A DNA stretch of 64,000 nucleotides from Brachycybe producta (GCA_036925085.1 JAUPFP010000012.1:4517960-4581959); one strand, 5' to 3'; positions 13,190 through 25,190 are shown, counted from the first letter of the stretch. Program-made: numbers and translations. Notes: generated from the letters alone by a model not told the origin.

Positions 13190-13700
13190 GTTTTGTTTTG
13201 TTTATGAAATGTTTTATTGGCTCAAATGTCATTGTGGGGAAAACCATGCATTTTTCTTCGTTTACTCAACAACTGCTGAACAGGGAGTGAAGGGGGTGCA
13301 GTACGGGGAACTATCTCGGCCCTTTTTGTTACTCTCATTGAATACAGCTCATCAAAATTCTAAATTTACTTTTGTCCTTGAACCCATAAGCTAAATAGTT
13401 TAATAGCATATTTCCTGTAACTTTTTTTTGCACAAAGGCTTTGTTTGTATATGTTAAATAAATAGCCAATGAACGTGAAGAGGGAGTGAAGAAAAAGATG
13501 GAACTTGGCTGCTAGTAAAAATCTATCAGATTTTTTTTTGGGGAGAAAACAAATCTTGACAGGTATCCATTTTGTGTGGTCAGAAATGTTTGTTTTTTTA
13601 AATCGTCTTTACACTTTGAACGTTCACTTCTATATTAAAATTATTACAAAAACGTCTAGATGTTTGTTTATTAATAGCTTAACGTCTCCATCAACATCTT
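13190..13700. other. No supported gene
   Basis: Two short frames (13188-13394, 13505-13702) have AT-rich composition and no protein signature. The bases 12730-13715 otherwise hold no recognised feature. Confidence 0.4.
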
Positions 13701-13714
13701 AACAAACACTTAAA

Positions 13715-14189
13715 ACATTTTTCACTAAACCATTTCACCTAAACAAATTCACCTTAAACATATTTCGCCTAAAGTAATTTTCTTCTAAAGATTTTTTTTC
13801 TTCTAAAGATTTTTTTTCTTTTAAAGATTTTTTTTCTTCTAAAGATTTTTTTTCTTTTAAAGATTTTTTTTCTTTTAAAGATTTTTTTTCTTTTAAAGAT
13901 TTTTTTTCTTTTAAAGATTTTTTTTCTTCTGAAGATTTTTTCTTCTAAACCATTTCATCTAAACAAATTCACCTAAACATATTTTGCCTAAAGTAATTTT
14001 CATCTAAAGATTTTTTTTTCTAAAGATTTTTTCATCTAAAGATTTTTTCATCTAAAGATTTTTTCTTCTAAAGATTTTTTCTTCTAAAGATTTTTTCTTC
14101 TAAAGATTTTTTCTTCTAAAGATTTTTTCTTCTAAAGATTTTTTCTTCTAAAGATTTTTTCTTCTAAAGATTTTTTCTTCTGAATCATT
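13715..14189. repeat. Tandem satellite, unit TTCTTCTAAAGATTTTTT and variants
   Basis: Runs of 18-22-bp units (TTCTTCTAAAGATTTTTT, TCATCTAAACAAATTCACC, TTTCGCCTAAAGTAATTTTC). The array continues at 15681-15890 after the inserted LTR, so it was one array before that insertion. Confidence 0.9.
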
Positions 14190-15678
14190 TGTGAGCTTTT
14201 GACATCAACCAATATTTATTACGAACCTTTAGATGACATTTTCTGTACCTCGACTCTTCTCTGAACAGTACGGTGCCTCCGCACGGAGAAGATTCGAGCT
14301 GCAAAGAGAGTTGGATGGAGACAGATCGTGGTCACTCCTCTGCATGGGGGTGAAATCGATGCAGGAGAGTGGCGGCCATCTCTCTCTCTTACGGTTGATG
14401 CTGATGTACATCTTCTCCTTTCGGTATCCCGGCAAGAGAAGATGTTGTAGCTGCTGAGAATCGTGTAACGTCCCGCCGGACCGTTACAATACCCGGTAAA
14501 CGAATTGCAAAAATGCTCGCACTTACCAGTACCAGAGCTCCGACGACGGGGACGGGACCGTACCCGTAGCCGCCTCTCCACATGGTGCACCCCTTGGGTG
14601 GTGCCGACGCGGAGCTCTCCCGACGGTGAAACACGACGAACAGCCGCCGCCTCGCCGAGAATATCGCGGTAGAACTCCGGTTCTACCGCGAGCCGACACG
14701 AGTACCGGCCGAAACAGGTCGGTAACAGGACGATGTAGATCCCCAACCGGAAATCCCACCCCCCTCGCGGTACTCCCCAAAGAAAAGACACAGACACCAA
14801 GTATAAAAGATGACAGTGTTTAATTACACTACGGTGAGTTACGATGATAAGGTAGTGATATTCACACAACTTGGCTGGTATTCCTCTACCAGCCAAGCCC
14901 CCATAAATATATACCACAAAAGGCCTAATGGCCAAAAGGCAAAACAAAGAAGAATCCAGATGCTGGACAGTGGAGGTCAATCAGACCTCCACCCACAGGT
15001 CTAGTCACAGTTCAAGCCTACAACCAACTGTCCCGATCCTGTGGTTGACTAAACCACAGGAAACCTCCAGGCAACTCCACCTGGAGGGGACAGAGGTCAC
15101 TTCTGACCTCTCACCCATAGACTTCATGGTGAGAGGTCTGCTGGCACCAAAATGGCGTCCGTCCCAACAGCCTACTGTAGCTGTCAGGCAGACCACCATA
15201 GGGAAATTCGTCTGCTCCATCAAAATTAAAATTGGAGCAGACCAGGTTGCCACAATCGTATAACTCTTGCCCTGTGGAGTCTCCGGCCTCTGAAGAGAAG
15301 TTGGTTACATTACAGAAAGACAATGCTGTTTCTTGTTATAACTCTTTATTCATCACTTGTAAGAAACACAGAATACAAGGATGAATAGTAAATACTAACG
15401 GTAAATCCTCAGGCCCATGATTCAGAATTAGATCACGTAATACAGGCAAAGGATAAGAACTAGCTACAAAGAGGAACACGGCCCTTTTATACCTTTACCT
15501 GTGCACACCTGCGAGGAGTAACCAGGTCCAAGTGACCATGGTCCTATTTGTATCAGTCCGCTACTTGGGTATGAGTCAGAAAGGTGAGTCAGAGGGGAGG
15601 GAGGGACGGTTGAGAGTTGTTTACCCCCCCCCCCCCGGGCTATGGTTTTGGCGGGATCACGATTTACAGGGTGTTACA
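14190..15678 (-). mobile_element. Solo LTR of the gypsy family, interrupted by another solo LTR
   Basis: Minus-strand copy of the 39456 LTR, from TGTGAGCTTTTGACATCAAC (14190) to GTGTTACA (ending 15678), with TATA/dyad and AATAAA blocks at 15330-15530. The target duplication is CATT (14186-14189 and 15679-15682). Positions 14464-15254 are foreign. The host satellite resumes directly after the right duplication. Confidence 0.9.
14464..15254. mobile_element. Second-family solo LTR nested in the first
   Basis: 791 bp beginning TGTAACGTCCCGCC and ending GGTTGCCACA, with TG...CA ends and a perfect 4-bp duplication ATCG (14460-14463, 15255-15258). Removing it restores the outer LTR sequence across GAGAATCGTAT. 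A TATAAAAG box lies at about 14803 on the plus strand, suggesting plus orientation. It shares no clear homology with the gypsy LTR. The 253-codon frame across it is a by-product. Confidence 0.85.
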
Positions 15679-15680
15679 CA

Positions 15681-15890
15681 TTTCATCTAAAGAAATTCAC
15701 CTAAAACATACTTTGCTTAAAGTAATTTTCGTCTAAAGATTTTCTTCTTCTAAACCTTTTCATCTAAACAAATTCGTCTAAATACAGTTCATTTAAAGAT
15801 TTTTCTTCTGAACCATTTCTACTAAAGAAATTCACCTAAATACAGTTCACCTAAAATATTTTTATCTAAATATGTTCTTCTCAAATAATT
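15681..15890. repeat. Continuation of the TCTAAAGATTTT satellite
   Basis: TTTCATCTAAAGAAATTCACC and following units continue the array broken at 14189 by the LTR insertion. Confidence 0.85.
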
Positions 15891-15899
15891 GTTTTAGTG

Positions 15900-16925
15900 C
15901 AAATTGAGATTGAAACTTTTCTTTTTAAGGTCCTGCCTAAACTTCTCACTTTTCAACAGTTGCATCGTCGTATTATGTGTGATTGATACGACCCTTCAAC
16001 TATTTTCTATTGTAACGAACCACGTTCAGATGTCTAATAGAATTATCAAAAAGTATCGTAGCGCTCTTTCAGGCGATCGGAAAGTGGTTGGCTAGGCCAC
16101 TAATTCTATTATGGTTCGGGAGGAAGGGAACAAATTAGTCCCATACATTTGCTCACAAGTCCCTCTTTCAAGAACCTTTACAGTTTTAAGGATCTTTTGT
16201 TGTCTGCCACTCCCCGGGCTTTCGCCTGTAAAAAGCTGGTTGATCGTGCTGTCTTCTGAAGTTGCATCTAGTGCTGGAGAACCAGGTTTACACCTGGGTT
16301 GACAGTGCTAGATGACAAAATGTTGAAGTCCTTCGTTTCGTTTTTAAAAGATAAAAATAACTTGACAACTGCTTTAAGTATAATAACAGTTTATTTACAT
16401 TTCTCATTGAGGTCTATCCCAAATCGGGCATAGATTCTCTGTTTACAGAATCTCTCAGTGAATCCTTTCTTTACACAAAAATACACGGTTATTTATACCC
16501 AAAAAGAGGATACTGAGAACACTTTCTCAGTATTCTCTGATTGGGCAAAATCAAAATCAAAAACCAAACTGGCCAATCAATATGATTGATCAGTGGTCAC
16601 CAAAATATAGAAATATGACTCATTCTATTTAGAGACCAATATTCCCAGAAAAATACAACCCCGTTGACTTAATGCTGAGGCTTATCAAGTCGATCTCTTT
16701 GTATTAAGGGGTGGGACTGGGAGAAAAAGGGGACCCAAGACAGGATATTGGCATCGTCATCAGATGATGGAACCGGGTCAATCCTCTGTACATGAGTACA
16801 GAGGGTTGACAAAGTTCCAGGCCACTCTAAAAGTAAACAAACGATCCAAAAAAAACTAAGCGAGCCAGGATCGCTCCTGGACGTATCGTTTCACTATACT
16901 AGCTAAATTCTCCCATCAATTCTTT
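15900..16925 (-). other. Unassigned region, possible LTR-like promoter segment
   Basis: The minus strand has GGGTATAAATAACCGTG (rc at about 16485-16500) and an AATAAA (rc at about 16390) some 100 bp further, an order seen in LTRs. A palindromic segment lies at 16265-16315 (CATCTAGTGCT against AGTGCTAGATG, with CCAGGT/ACCTGG). I could not find TG...CA ends with a target duplication, so no call is made. Confidence 0.2.
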
Positions 16926-17578
16926 ATAATTTGAAGGTTTTTTTAGAGGCTATGATCTGACCTAACATCTACAGACTACGAAAGACTTTAATCACGACTC
17001 GCAAGAAATATCGTGATCTTCTGCATTGGTCACAAATTATGATTCCTTTCTCAAACTTCTTCTGTTTTTTTTTTTGTAAGAATATTCATTTGAACTTCGC
17101 AGGATTTAACAAATGCGAAGTTATCTGAAGATTATGGACAAACTTTGTTTTCTTTAATCACAATCAAAAACAAAAAGTACGTTGTAACAGGAAGGAGGGT
17201 GAGGGAACTTTACGAGGAAGTCAAGAGAATCTCTTGAAGAGATACTGTATATCAACTTTGAGTTTTGTTCTTTAATTAATATCCAGAATTCCTGTGGCAG
17301 AGAGACTATTTCAAAAGTAGCATAAAAATCCGTTGTCAAATTATACCATGCACTATCATGCAAATATAATATTGAGATTGAATTGCAGCATTAGTATACT
17401 GTACAGTATATGTGGTAGAAATCTCAGCTGCCCAGAGTAATCTGCAGGGGCGGCAGCATCCTCTAGAGCAAGCTGCAGCAGCAATCTCCTCTGAATACCT
17501 GCAGCCTGTCTCTCCCCTATTTTAACAAGGAAGTGTTAGAAAGAAACAAAAGAAAGTTGGGGGAGGAAAAACTTTTAC

Positions 17579-17650
17579 AGGCATTTAGAAAACGGGATAA
17601 ACAGACGTTTGCTCTGCCCTTTTTATGACGAACGGCAACTTCTGGTTGGG
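17579..17650. mobile_element. Truncated MITE family M end
   Basis: ACAGGCATTTAGAAAACGGG, then CTGCCCTTTTTATGACGAACGGCAACTTCT, matches the left arm of the copies at 55502 and 61231, and stops where the FB-2 sequence GGTTGGGGGTCACTAC begins. Confidence 0.7.
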
Positions 17651-18411
17651 GGTCACTACTAGACCTGTGGCGTCGTGTGACTGATCGGCGGCGGCAGGCG
17701 AGGGTAAATACGAGCAGCGGCGGCGGCGACTACCGGCGTCGGGATTGAACATATTGAACAAATATATCGATATATCGATATATTGACTGTGGTAAATATC
17801 GATATAAATTGAAATCGATAAATATCGAATATGGTATCGTTTCATTCCTATGGCAGTTTTTGAAACAAAACCAACCAAAACAAATTTGAATTCGGCGGCC
17901 GCGAGCGAGTGGCGGCGGGTTTTTTAAAAAACGACAGGCGGCGAGCGGCGGCGTTTTGAGCTTCAAAAACACTGGCGGCGGCGCACAGGTCTAGTCACTA
18001 CAGCTACCAAGGCTCACAAGAGCTACTTGGGGGAGAACAGCTACTTGGGTCACTACAGCTACCAAAAAATATAACCCTTTCTCCCTAACCTAACCTTACC
18101 AAACCTAGCCAAACCGAACCTTACCTAACCTGACCGAACCGAACCTTACCTAACCTAATGAAACCTAACCGAACCGAACCTTAGCGAATCTAACCGAACC
18201 TAAACTAAACTTAATGACTCAAGTAGCTGTAGTGACCATATTGATAAATAAAAAGGGCTATATTTTTTGGTAGCTGTAGTGACCCTTGGTAGCTGTAGTG
18301 ACCCTTTCAATGAAAAAAAGGTCTATATATTTTTTGGTAGCTGTAGTGACCCTGGTAGCTGTAGTGAGCCTGGTAGCTGTAGTGACCCAGGCAGCTATAG
18401 TGAGCCAGTCC
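17648..18411. mobile_element. Fold-back element FB-2 with CCTAACCGAA-like core
   Basis: Same order as FB-1: GGTTGGGGGTCACTAC, GTCACTACAGCTACC units and GGCTCACAAG, then a CCTAACCGAACCTTACC core (about 18085-18215), then inverted GGTAGCTGTAGTGACC units ending GTGAGCCAGTCCC. A hAT MITE (17660-17993) has landed in the first left-arm unit. Confidence 0.75.
17660..17993. mobile_element. GC-rich hAT-type MITE in FB-2
   Basis: Ends TAGACCTGTGGCG (17660) and GCGCACAGGTCTA (ending 17993), flanked by a perfect 8-bp duplication GTCACTAC (17652-17659, 17994-18001), the hAT hallmark. The interior has (CGG)n runs at both ends and a TATCGATATATCGATAT centre, a composition very unlike its surroundings. Confidence 0.85.
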
Positions 18412-19069
18412 CGATATTTCTTTACACATTTGTGAGGGCTGACGTCATGAAATTTGCACAGGTTATTCTTTCCAGAATTTCCAAGTTAATGCAACTATTT
18501 TCAGCTCGCTACGTCATCTTCATATATAGGTGATAAGGACGGGACCTCACAAAGCTAATTATCGAGAGTGATATCGAAGAGGTCACTATCGATGGTTCAA
18601 TATTCAATATCGACATCGAAGTATCGATATTTCGATACTATCGATGGCCATCCCTAATAGGCAAACCGTTTTATTTTAAAAAGATTAGGAACCTGAAACG
18701 GGGAAAATAGTTTCGACGTCTTAAGATAGGCAATGCACCTCTGCGGAATTCCATACCAACACATAAATAATGTATTTTTGAAGAGGTGCGGAATTCTAGG
18801 AACCTGCAGAAGTGCATATAAAGCTGCAGAATTTTTTTGGTTGGCTGTAAAAGGGGTGCGGTTTTTTGTCACAGTTGCCATGTCTTAGCATGAATATTCT
18901 TTGATCCTTTTCAGAGAAATTAATCTGAGAGTTTAAAACCCGGGCAAAGCCAGGTACAAAAGCTAGTAAGATATAAAATATGATATAAAAAGAAAATGTG
19001 TTCAAAAAGCTTAAATCGAATGTGCTTTTTTTGGCTGAGAAAAGTTTGTGTGCCCACTACCGTTTCTGC

Positions 19070-19310
19070 TTTCTTCGTCCCTCTCGATGAATCATTGTGT
19101 AGGCACATATTGCAAGGGCTGCTTCCGCAGGCGATAATGACATGGTGAAAGCCAGAAGGATGGAGATAAACTGAGTATAAGTGTGGACACGGAACAATGT
19201 TGCGGGTCTGAATTGCGTCAGTTGCGATTCTGACCTGCAACATTGTATCGGAACAGCCCATACATTGTATCGCAACGAAATTTCGCGGCACACCCTTTGA
19301 TAATTCCTGC
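19070..19310. mobile_element. Partial copy of palindromic family P
   Basis: Shares GTGTGCCCACTACCGTTTCT, the CATATTGCAAGGGC block, GTGAAAGCCAGAAGGA, GTGGACACGGAACAATGTTGCG and the GTATCGCAAC motif with 27870-28090 and 51440-51720. Only about one arm is present. Confidence 0.7.
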
Positions 19311-19685
19311 TTTAAGGGCTAGTAAAAGTTTGGACAAGAAGCATAATGTCATAGAAAGCGAAATGAATGTTTTTGCTGATCATTTTTGAAAATTATAAAA
19401 TCAACAAACTAATATATTCCGTGAAGCAATGCAAAGCATTGTGTAAATCATTACATTCTGGGACTTTTTATAAATATTAAATACAACTAGTGCAATTCCA
19501 AGTGATTGGGAGATGCCCGAATGTACTGTAGCAATTAAGACAGAATGCTTACCATGTTGTAGTAATAAATGATATGATAACAAAGACCAAAATTTTGATG
19601 CAAATAAAAATTAAAAAAATGTGCATCTAACTTCCTTTTAGAAATTATGCCCTTTATGCAAATAAGAACAGTATTATATATATAA

Positions 19686-19834
19686 TATCCCAGGTTTGTG
19701 TGTGTGTTTGTGTGTGTGGAGTAACAGAAACCATTGAAGCACGTCGGAATTTCTATAAATTTGAATAAATGAACCATTTTTTTTTTCTCAAGGTCAACTA
19801 TATGTTGAACTCTTCCTTTGGAACGTGTAGAAGG

Positions 19835-19879
<45 letters not shown>

Positions 19880-20119
19880 TGGGAGGGGGTGAGGGGAAAA
19901 GTTTGGAAAGTGTAGAAAGGGGAGAGAGAGAGAGAGAGAAAAGTGGGAGGGGTGAGGGGAAAAGTTTGGAAAGTGTAGAAAGGGGAGAGAGAGAGAGAGA
20001 AAAGTGGGAGGGGGTGACTGAAATTGTAATGAAAGGAGGAAAAAAGGAAAAAACGACGTGCATGCGCACAACTACCTGTAAATTTTGCTCCCGTCATTTA
20101 TGACGGGTTACCCCACTAG
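19686..20119 (+). mobile_element. Helitron-like non-autonomous element, copy 1
   Basis: The 3' end has a hairpin CCCGTCATTTATGACGGG (20090-20107), 8 bases, then CTAG followed by T (20116-20120), the pattern of Helitron 3' termini. The 5' part has an AT run, CCAGGTTTGTG and a (TG)n stretch. The interior has three GA-rich blocks of about 60 bp (GGAAAGTGTAGAAAGGGGAG, (GA)n, AAGTGGGAGGG). Related copies: 49541-50098, 50099-50678, 62533-63279. No Rep/helicase. The 178-codon minus-strand frame is low-complexity repeat. Confidence 0.65.
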
Positions 20120-20711
20120 TTTTCAAATAAATTTTAACTTTATTTGAAAAAGCAAAATAAACCAAACTTTAACTTAAACCAGTGGTTTCCAAATACACTA
20201 TAGTGACTTACAAGCCGTGAATATTTCTAGGTGTGTCACGATTTCATCAGGCACAAAATATTCTGTCATGAGCAAAATAAGTTTGGTAACCACTAAAATA
20301 GAAATTAGGCCCAGTGAGAGTGTAAGATAAAGAAACGAAAAAAAAAAACGTTGTTAGGCTTATTATGCAAATAAAAATGTAGATTATTCAACAAAAGCAT
20401 TATTAATTAAAGAAAAAAATGGAAACTTGGCGAATTTATGCATTTATATTTTTGATTAATCTCACTCTTATTTCATATAATTATGGCACTCATATGATAT
20501 CATTGTGTACCAAAGGGGGTTAAGATATATGATTATGAGTTTTGTGCATTTTATGCAAACTTTTGGTCTTACTGATAACTTAGATTCGTAGAATTATTGA
20601 CAAAAACGTATTGTATGATATTCTGTGGTTGACGCCCTACAGTTGTACCATCTAGTGACCACAATACAAACTACCTACGAATAAGCAGATGATTCTTGAA
20701 AGGATTCTATT

Positions 20712-20994
20712 CAGGGACGTCATTTGGGGGTTCAAGGGGGGGCATTTGCCCACGCCCTGAAAAACAATCGTGTTATTACAATCATTATATACATATGTTA
20801 TAACTAGAGTTTGTGCATGTTTTTTTCATATTTCTTGCAAATATAAATAAATCCATCAAAACCTAATTTATATTAAGTGGCAATATGCACAGTTGCACAC
20901 GTCTTGCAGCACTGGCCTGCATATATACAAAAATTAGCAAGTCGGTTAAGTTTTGCCCCCCATCCCCCTGGAAAAAATTGAAATGACGGCCCTG
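20712..20994. mobile_element. hAT-type MITE with 8-bp duplication
   Basis: Ends CAGGGACGTCATTTGGGGG (20712) and AAATGACGGCCCTG (ending 20994) pair, flanked by ATTCTATT on both sides (20704-20711, 20995-21002). 283 bp, no ORF. Confidence 0.9.
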
Positions 20995-21060
20995 ATTCTA
21001 TTGTCTTTTTACTTCATGATTGTATGCTTCCATGAGCTTCTATGAGGCGCCGTTTGGGCC

Positions 21061-21816
21061 ATATATACATTACTTATCGTATATATATAATTCTCCCCTA
21101 TATGCATATAATCTTTACTTATATGCATATGCCTCACATTTCTTCATATATATAGAAGTTTTCTGCATATGTATAAAATCTTTTCGTTATATATATAAAA
21201 TCTTTTCTTTACGTATAGGAATTGTGTTTCCTCATACAGTGTATACTATAAGGCTATATTCTCACATGTGAAGCAAAAAGAAATTAAAAAAAAAAAGAAA
21301 TTTAAAAAGAAGACATTCAATTGTTTCCTTGATCTTATTTTCAACCAAATGTAACTATCAGTCAAAATCTAGATAATTTTCAGCTTATAATCAGTAGTCT
21401 GATCCAATTTCACCAATGGAAGATCAAACTGTACAAAAAATGTTCAAAATTTCTTGTGTTTGTCAATTTGTAGTTAAAACTACTTTGACAGTTGGACTTA
21501 CAATAGTCTATGGCACACATGGCCAAACTGTGGCTCTTTGCTACCTTCAATGTGGCTGCAGATCATTAATAGTTTATAATATTTAGTATGAAGTAAAATA
21601 TATTTTTATACAATATAAAACAAAAGCATCAGTAAATGAAATTACAAAACATGTGCATTTATTGTGTATAGACATATATATTTATATATATAACGAAAAG
21701 ATTTTATATATATGCAGAAAACTTCTATATATATGAAGAAATGTGAGGCATATGCATATAAGTAAAGATTATATGCATATAGGGGAGAATTATATATATA
21801 CGGTAAGAAATGTATA
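21061..21816. repeat. Long inverted repeat, about 140-bp arms
   Basis: 21061-21200 (ATATGCATATAATCTTTACT, CCTCACATTTCTTCATATAT, AGAAGTTTTCTGCATAT, ATCTTTTCGTTATATA) is repeated inverted at 21676-21816 with few changes, around a 480-bp spacer. Probably a fold-back element; no terminal duplication identified. Confidence 0.75.
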
Positions 21817-22399
21817 CATGTTTGGTTCTATAATTAGTCAACTGTACTGCATTATGCAACCGGGGTGCTAATTTTGTTAGAAGCAGTTGTGCCATCTATT
21901 GGTTGTGAAAATATATACGAGCACAGATTATGATATCAGCATTAGCAAAGTTCTTAGGCAAAGTTCAATGTTTTTCGAAAAAGAATTTGTTGTATGGAAC
22001 ATAATGGCAGAGCCATTGTCGTGTTCAATGCAGCAGCTGTTTTGCATATTGCATTCAGTATACTTGTGCAGGGTCTAAAAGATGCATTTGTAAATGACAT
22101 AAAATTAATACAGAATTATTTTATAATTGGAATCATGGTAAAATTAAGAACCTAGCAAAATCTTGTAAGGTTGCTTTCAACCCTTGTTTTCTATTCGCTT
22201 TTATTTAAAAAAAACGCAGTCCTGAAATTTCATTTGAATCTGAATTTGTATTTGCATTTTAAAAAGGACTTTATAATGCATATTTCGTAGGCGAATGCAC
22301 CCGGAAAATACAAACTTCAGGAACAAAACTTCCAGTGTGTTATGATGCAGCTGATAATATATTTTGTCAGAAAGTTATGATTCCCATAATACAATATGT

Positions 22400-22650
22400 T
22401 TTTCGTGCTCAAAGTCCTTTGCAAGCATTTCCATTGTGATATTACCCGAGCAATACATTATAGGAATCTATTTGTGCAAGAATTTCTCTAATTTTGTTAG
22501 TGTGGTTCCTTTTTCAACAAGACAAGAGACTTCTGGTATTTCCTTAATAATGTTAAGACTGAAATCGGACCATCTTGCCAGCAAATTGGTCCCAACCAAG
22601 CTCTGTAAGCATTTTGGTTACAATCTCAGTATACCCATCTTTACCTAAAA
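22400..22650 (-). pseudogene. Coding-like remnant, unrecognised
   Basis: The minus strand reads a short helix-like peptide (KDGYTEIVTKMLTELGWDQF and a few more residues), stops, then other protein-like pieces such as KEIPEVSCLVEKGTTLTKLEKF and ITMEMLAKDFEHEKHIVLW in shifted frames. This looks like a decayed ORF. I do not recognise the family; it may be chance. Confidence 0.25.
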
Positions 22651-23540
22651 AAAAGTATGGCATCATTACGTTGAACCATTTTGATGGAATCAATTAAACT
22701 AATTCTGCATCGTGTGGATTCCACACATGCAGTGCACACATTCTTACGTGATATGGAGACCTACTAATGATTTACTTTTTAAAACATATTGGACTAAAAC
22801 ATAGCATTTGAATCAACATGTAATTTCAAAGAAAGTTAGCAGTAAACTTAATTCTCTAATTTTTATATGAATCTACATTAAAAAAGTGAATTGAATGTTA
22901 TTTTTTATGGAAATATAATATCCGCAGCAAGTCTCCAACGTGAACTGCCTCTTGTCGAAATCACAATGTAGGTAAGGGAAGTCAGCAAGTCAGATCCGTA
23001 ACTTTTGGAAAGGGATTCGCTCTGAAAGCCGTTGCAGAATGAGAAATGCTTTTTTTCCGTTTGGATCTGAGGAAGGAGACACTGCAAGTCTGCAAGGGAG
23101 AGCTGTCTTTCTCATCTCTCTCGTTGTACCCACATTTGCATTGCTGAGGAAGATGGTCTCTCGCAGCTCAAGCCGTCTCAGAACTGGCATGGGTCCAGGA
23201 GAATCCGACTGCCTAACCTTAGGCCCGTAGCAAATTAGGTAACAAAATGAGCTTGTAACCATCAACAGTCCCTAGAGACAGTTGCTGGTGATGCTACACT
23301 AGCGCCACCACTGCAGTTGCAGGCACCAAAATGGTAGCTTGCAACAGTAGCAGGTGGATGTTGCCTCTGCACAGTATAGTAAGCAGAGGGAACAAGCAAC
23401 CATTGTGTGCCAGCAACCTCCTTCAACAACTTAATTTTACTAAACCAAACCTTTGGACTGTTCCTACTATTTTTCTGACTGTTCGTACTGTTCCGCCGTT
23501 CATCAAAATATCACCTCCTAAAAAAATTCTATGCACAATA

Positions 23541-23657
23541 AACGAAATGAAAGTTGATTTATTTTCGAAAATAACTGAATAAATTAAGCGAGCAATTGAG
23601 AATCACTTGCTTAATTTATTCAGTTATCTTTGAAAATACATCGACTTTCATTTCGTT
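23541..23657. repeat. Hairpin with about 50-bp arms
   Basis: AACGAAATGAAAGTTGATTT, ATAACTGAATAAATTAAGC and their reverse complements surround a short centre (GAGCAATTGAGAATCACTT). A few mismatches; no ORF. Confidence 0.75.
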
Positions 23658-23849
23658 TTTTGCGCCCCCAAACCTTCTGCGCTTCCCCCCCCAGTTGCGG
23701 GTCTGACGGTTTCCTAGCTACGCCCCTGCACTTAAGATTTAGCGCCCTGACACTTAGCATATCTCTTCTCTGCTACAATATTTCCTACTTCGGGTTGAAA
23801 TCTTGTTTGCAGTGATTACTTTCAAAACTGATCTAAGTTGAATGTTTGT

Positions 23850-24262
23850 AATCCTGGATCTGACAGGGGCTAGGCCGCGAGTTTGACATGCTGGTGCAAT
23901 GCACGCTTTAAAAGTTATGCCGCTCAGAGTAGATGTAGTTGAAATTGTTGAATTGTAACTATATTTACAATTTAACTATATCTACTCTGATCTAATCTGA
24001 TCTAAATGAAAACATCCCTGCATTCCAGACTTTTTCTGGGAATGCATCGATTCCAACAGTTATATTACCGCTCGTCTGGTTGACTTGCAATGAATTTTCG
24101 AAGTTATATAAAATTATAAATATTCCAAGACTATCTCTTCTCGTCCATGAAAATTTTCAAAAAATGGCAAAAAATGAAAGTCTTCTAGATGCCCTGAAAA
24201 ACACTGATATGAACTCAGGAGGGTCCAACAGACTTCCGAGCATGGTCTTTATGGTCTCAATA
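23850..24262. repeat. Dispersed repeat R1, longer copy
   Basis: Blocks shared with 57250-57840 in the same order: AAAAGTTATGCCGCTC, AACATCCCTGCATTCCAGAC, GGGAATGCATCGATTCCAAC, CTTGCAATGAATTTTCGAAG, TTTTCAAAAAATGGCAA, GAACTCAGGAGGG and CCAACAGACTTCC. No coding frame. A third fragment is at 1612. Confidence 0.75.
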
Positions 24263-24955
24263 TAAAAACGATGTTAGCGTTCTTTGTGGAGATTTTTCAA
24301 AGTAGCATTCTGCTAGATATTTTATACACAACCAAAAAAAAACAATTTTAATAATCTAACAATAAAATATTTTAAATACAGATAAATAATAAAACTCTGT
24401 CAATGGTGTATATAGAAAAATGGTCAATTATTAAACATAGTTAGGTTTTTGTGCAAAAATGTGCATACATGATTGAGCTTGATGGCGTCTTTTAAGCAGA
24501 AAATTGTCATACCATAATACGTAAAGCCAAGGCTCACAGATCTTTGTGTGCTCTTTCCAAATTCAATTCATCTCTTCTATTCATAACTTAGCATGCTTGC
24601 AGTGAAATCAAAGTGGATCAAATGAAGCAAAGCGTATTAATCATTCGATGATTATTTTATTTGCGACAACTTTTTTTTTCTATTATTGCTAATATCGTTT
24701 TACTTATCTACTCGTACAAGCAAAGTTTTATTTTTCGAACCATATGTAAAATACGTCGGACATAATAAAAGTACTTCGGGCAAAAGACCCTCGTCATTTT
24801 GGGGCCCCTGGTGCAAGTAAGTGCTCCATTGCGCTATTGTAGATACAGCCCTTCACGACAGTCGTTTCGCTGGTGTGTGTTCCAGGCTTCCAGCTAGAAC
24901 GATTCTAACTGATGAGATGACGCCAAGCGTTGGAGGTAGATGGAGGCTAGCAGTT

Positions 24956-25190
24956 ACGCGAGAGTACCAAAAAATAATAAATAAACTAGCAGTTGAATAG
25001 CAAATAGCATATGCATTTGGAGCGGAATGGAGCACACAAAAAAAACGAATTAAAAATGGTAAAGAATAGATTTAATCATATGTAAATTCTTTTTTTTGTG
25101 ATCCGTTCCGCTTCTCTAATTGGCTACAATTGCATATGCTTTTTGCTATTTAACTACTCATTTGTTTACACTTTTATTGCGAGAGTCCCC
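24956..25190. repeat. Inverted repeat
   Basis: Pieces CGCGAGAGT, AATAGCAAATAGCATATGCA, GAGCGGAATGGA and CACAAAAAAAA on the left reappear inverted at 25080-25190 (TTTTTTTTGTGATCCGTTCCGC, GCATATGC, CTATTTAAC, GCGAGAGT). Diverged arms of about 100 bp. Confidence 0.55.

Noticed and set aside
13715..14189. CRISPR array
   Set aside because: The repeats are contiguous 18-22-bp satellite units without unique spacers, in a eukaryotic context.
14219..14980. 253-codon minus-strand frame
   Set aside because: It runs across the junction of two LTRs and reads repeat sequence; no homology recognised.
16111..16302. 63-codon frame near a possible LTR
   Set aside because: No support beyond length; overlaps an imperfect palindrome.
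19535..20071. 178-codon Ser/Pro/Leu-rich frame
   Set aside because: It reads (TCTC)n and related low-complexity blocks of a Helitron-like element. The same frames recur at 49661, 50197 and 62775.
22990..23265. 91-codon minus frame and the overlapping plus frame
   Set aside because: No domain, no splice context; both strands are open by chance in a locally GC-richer stretch.
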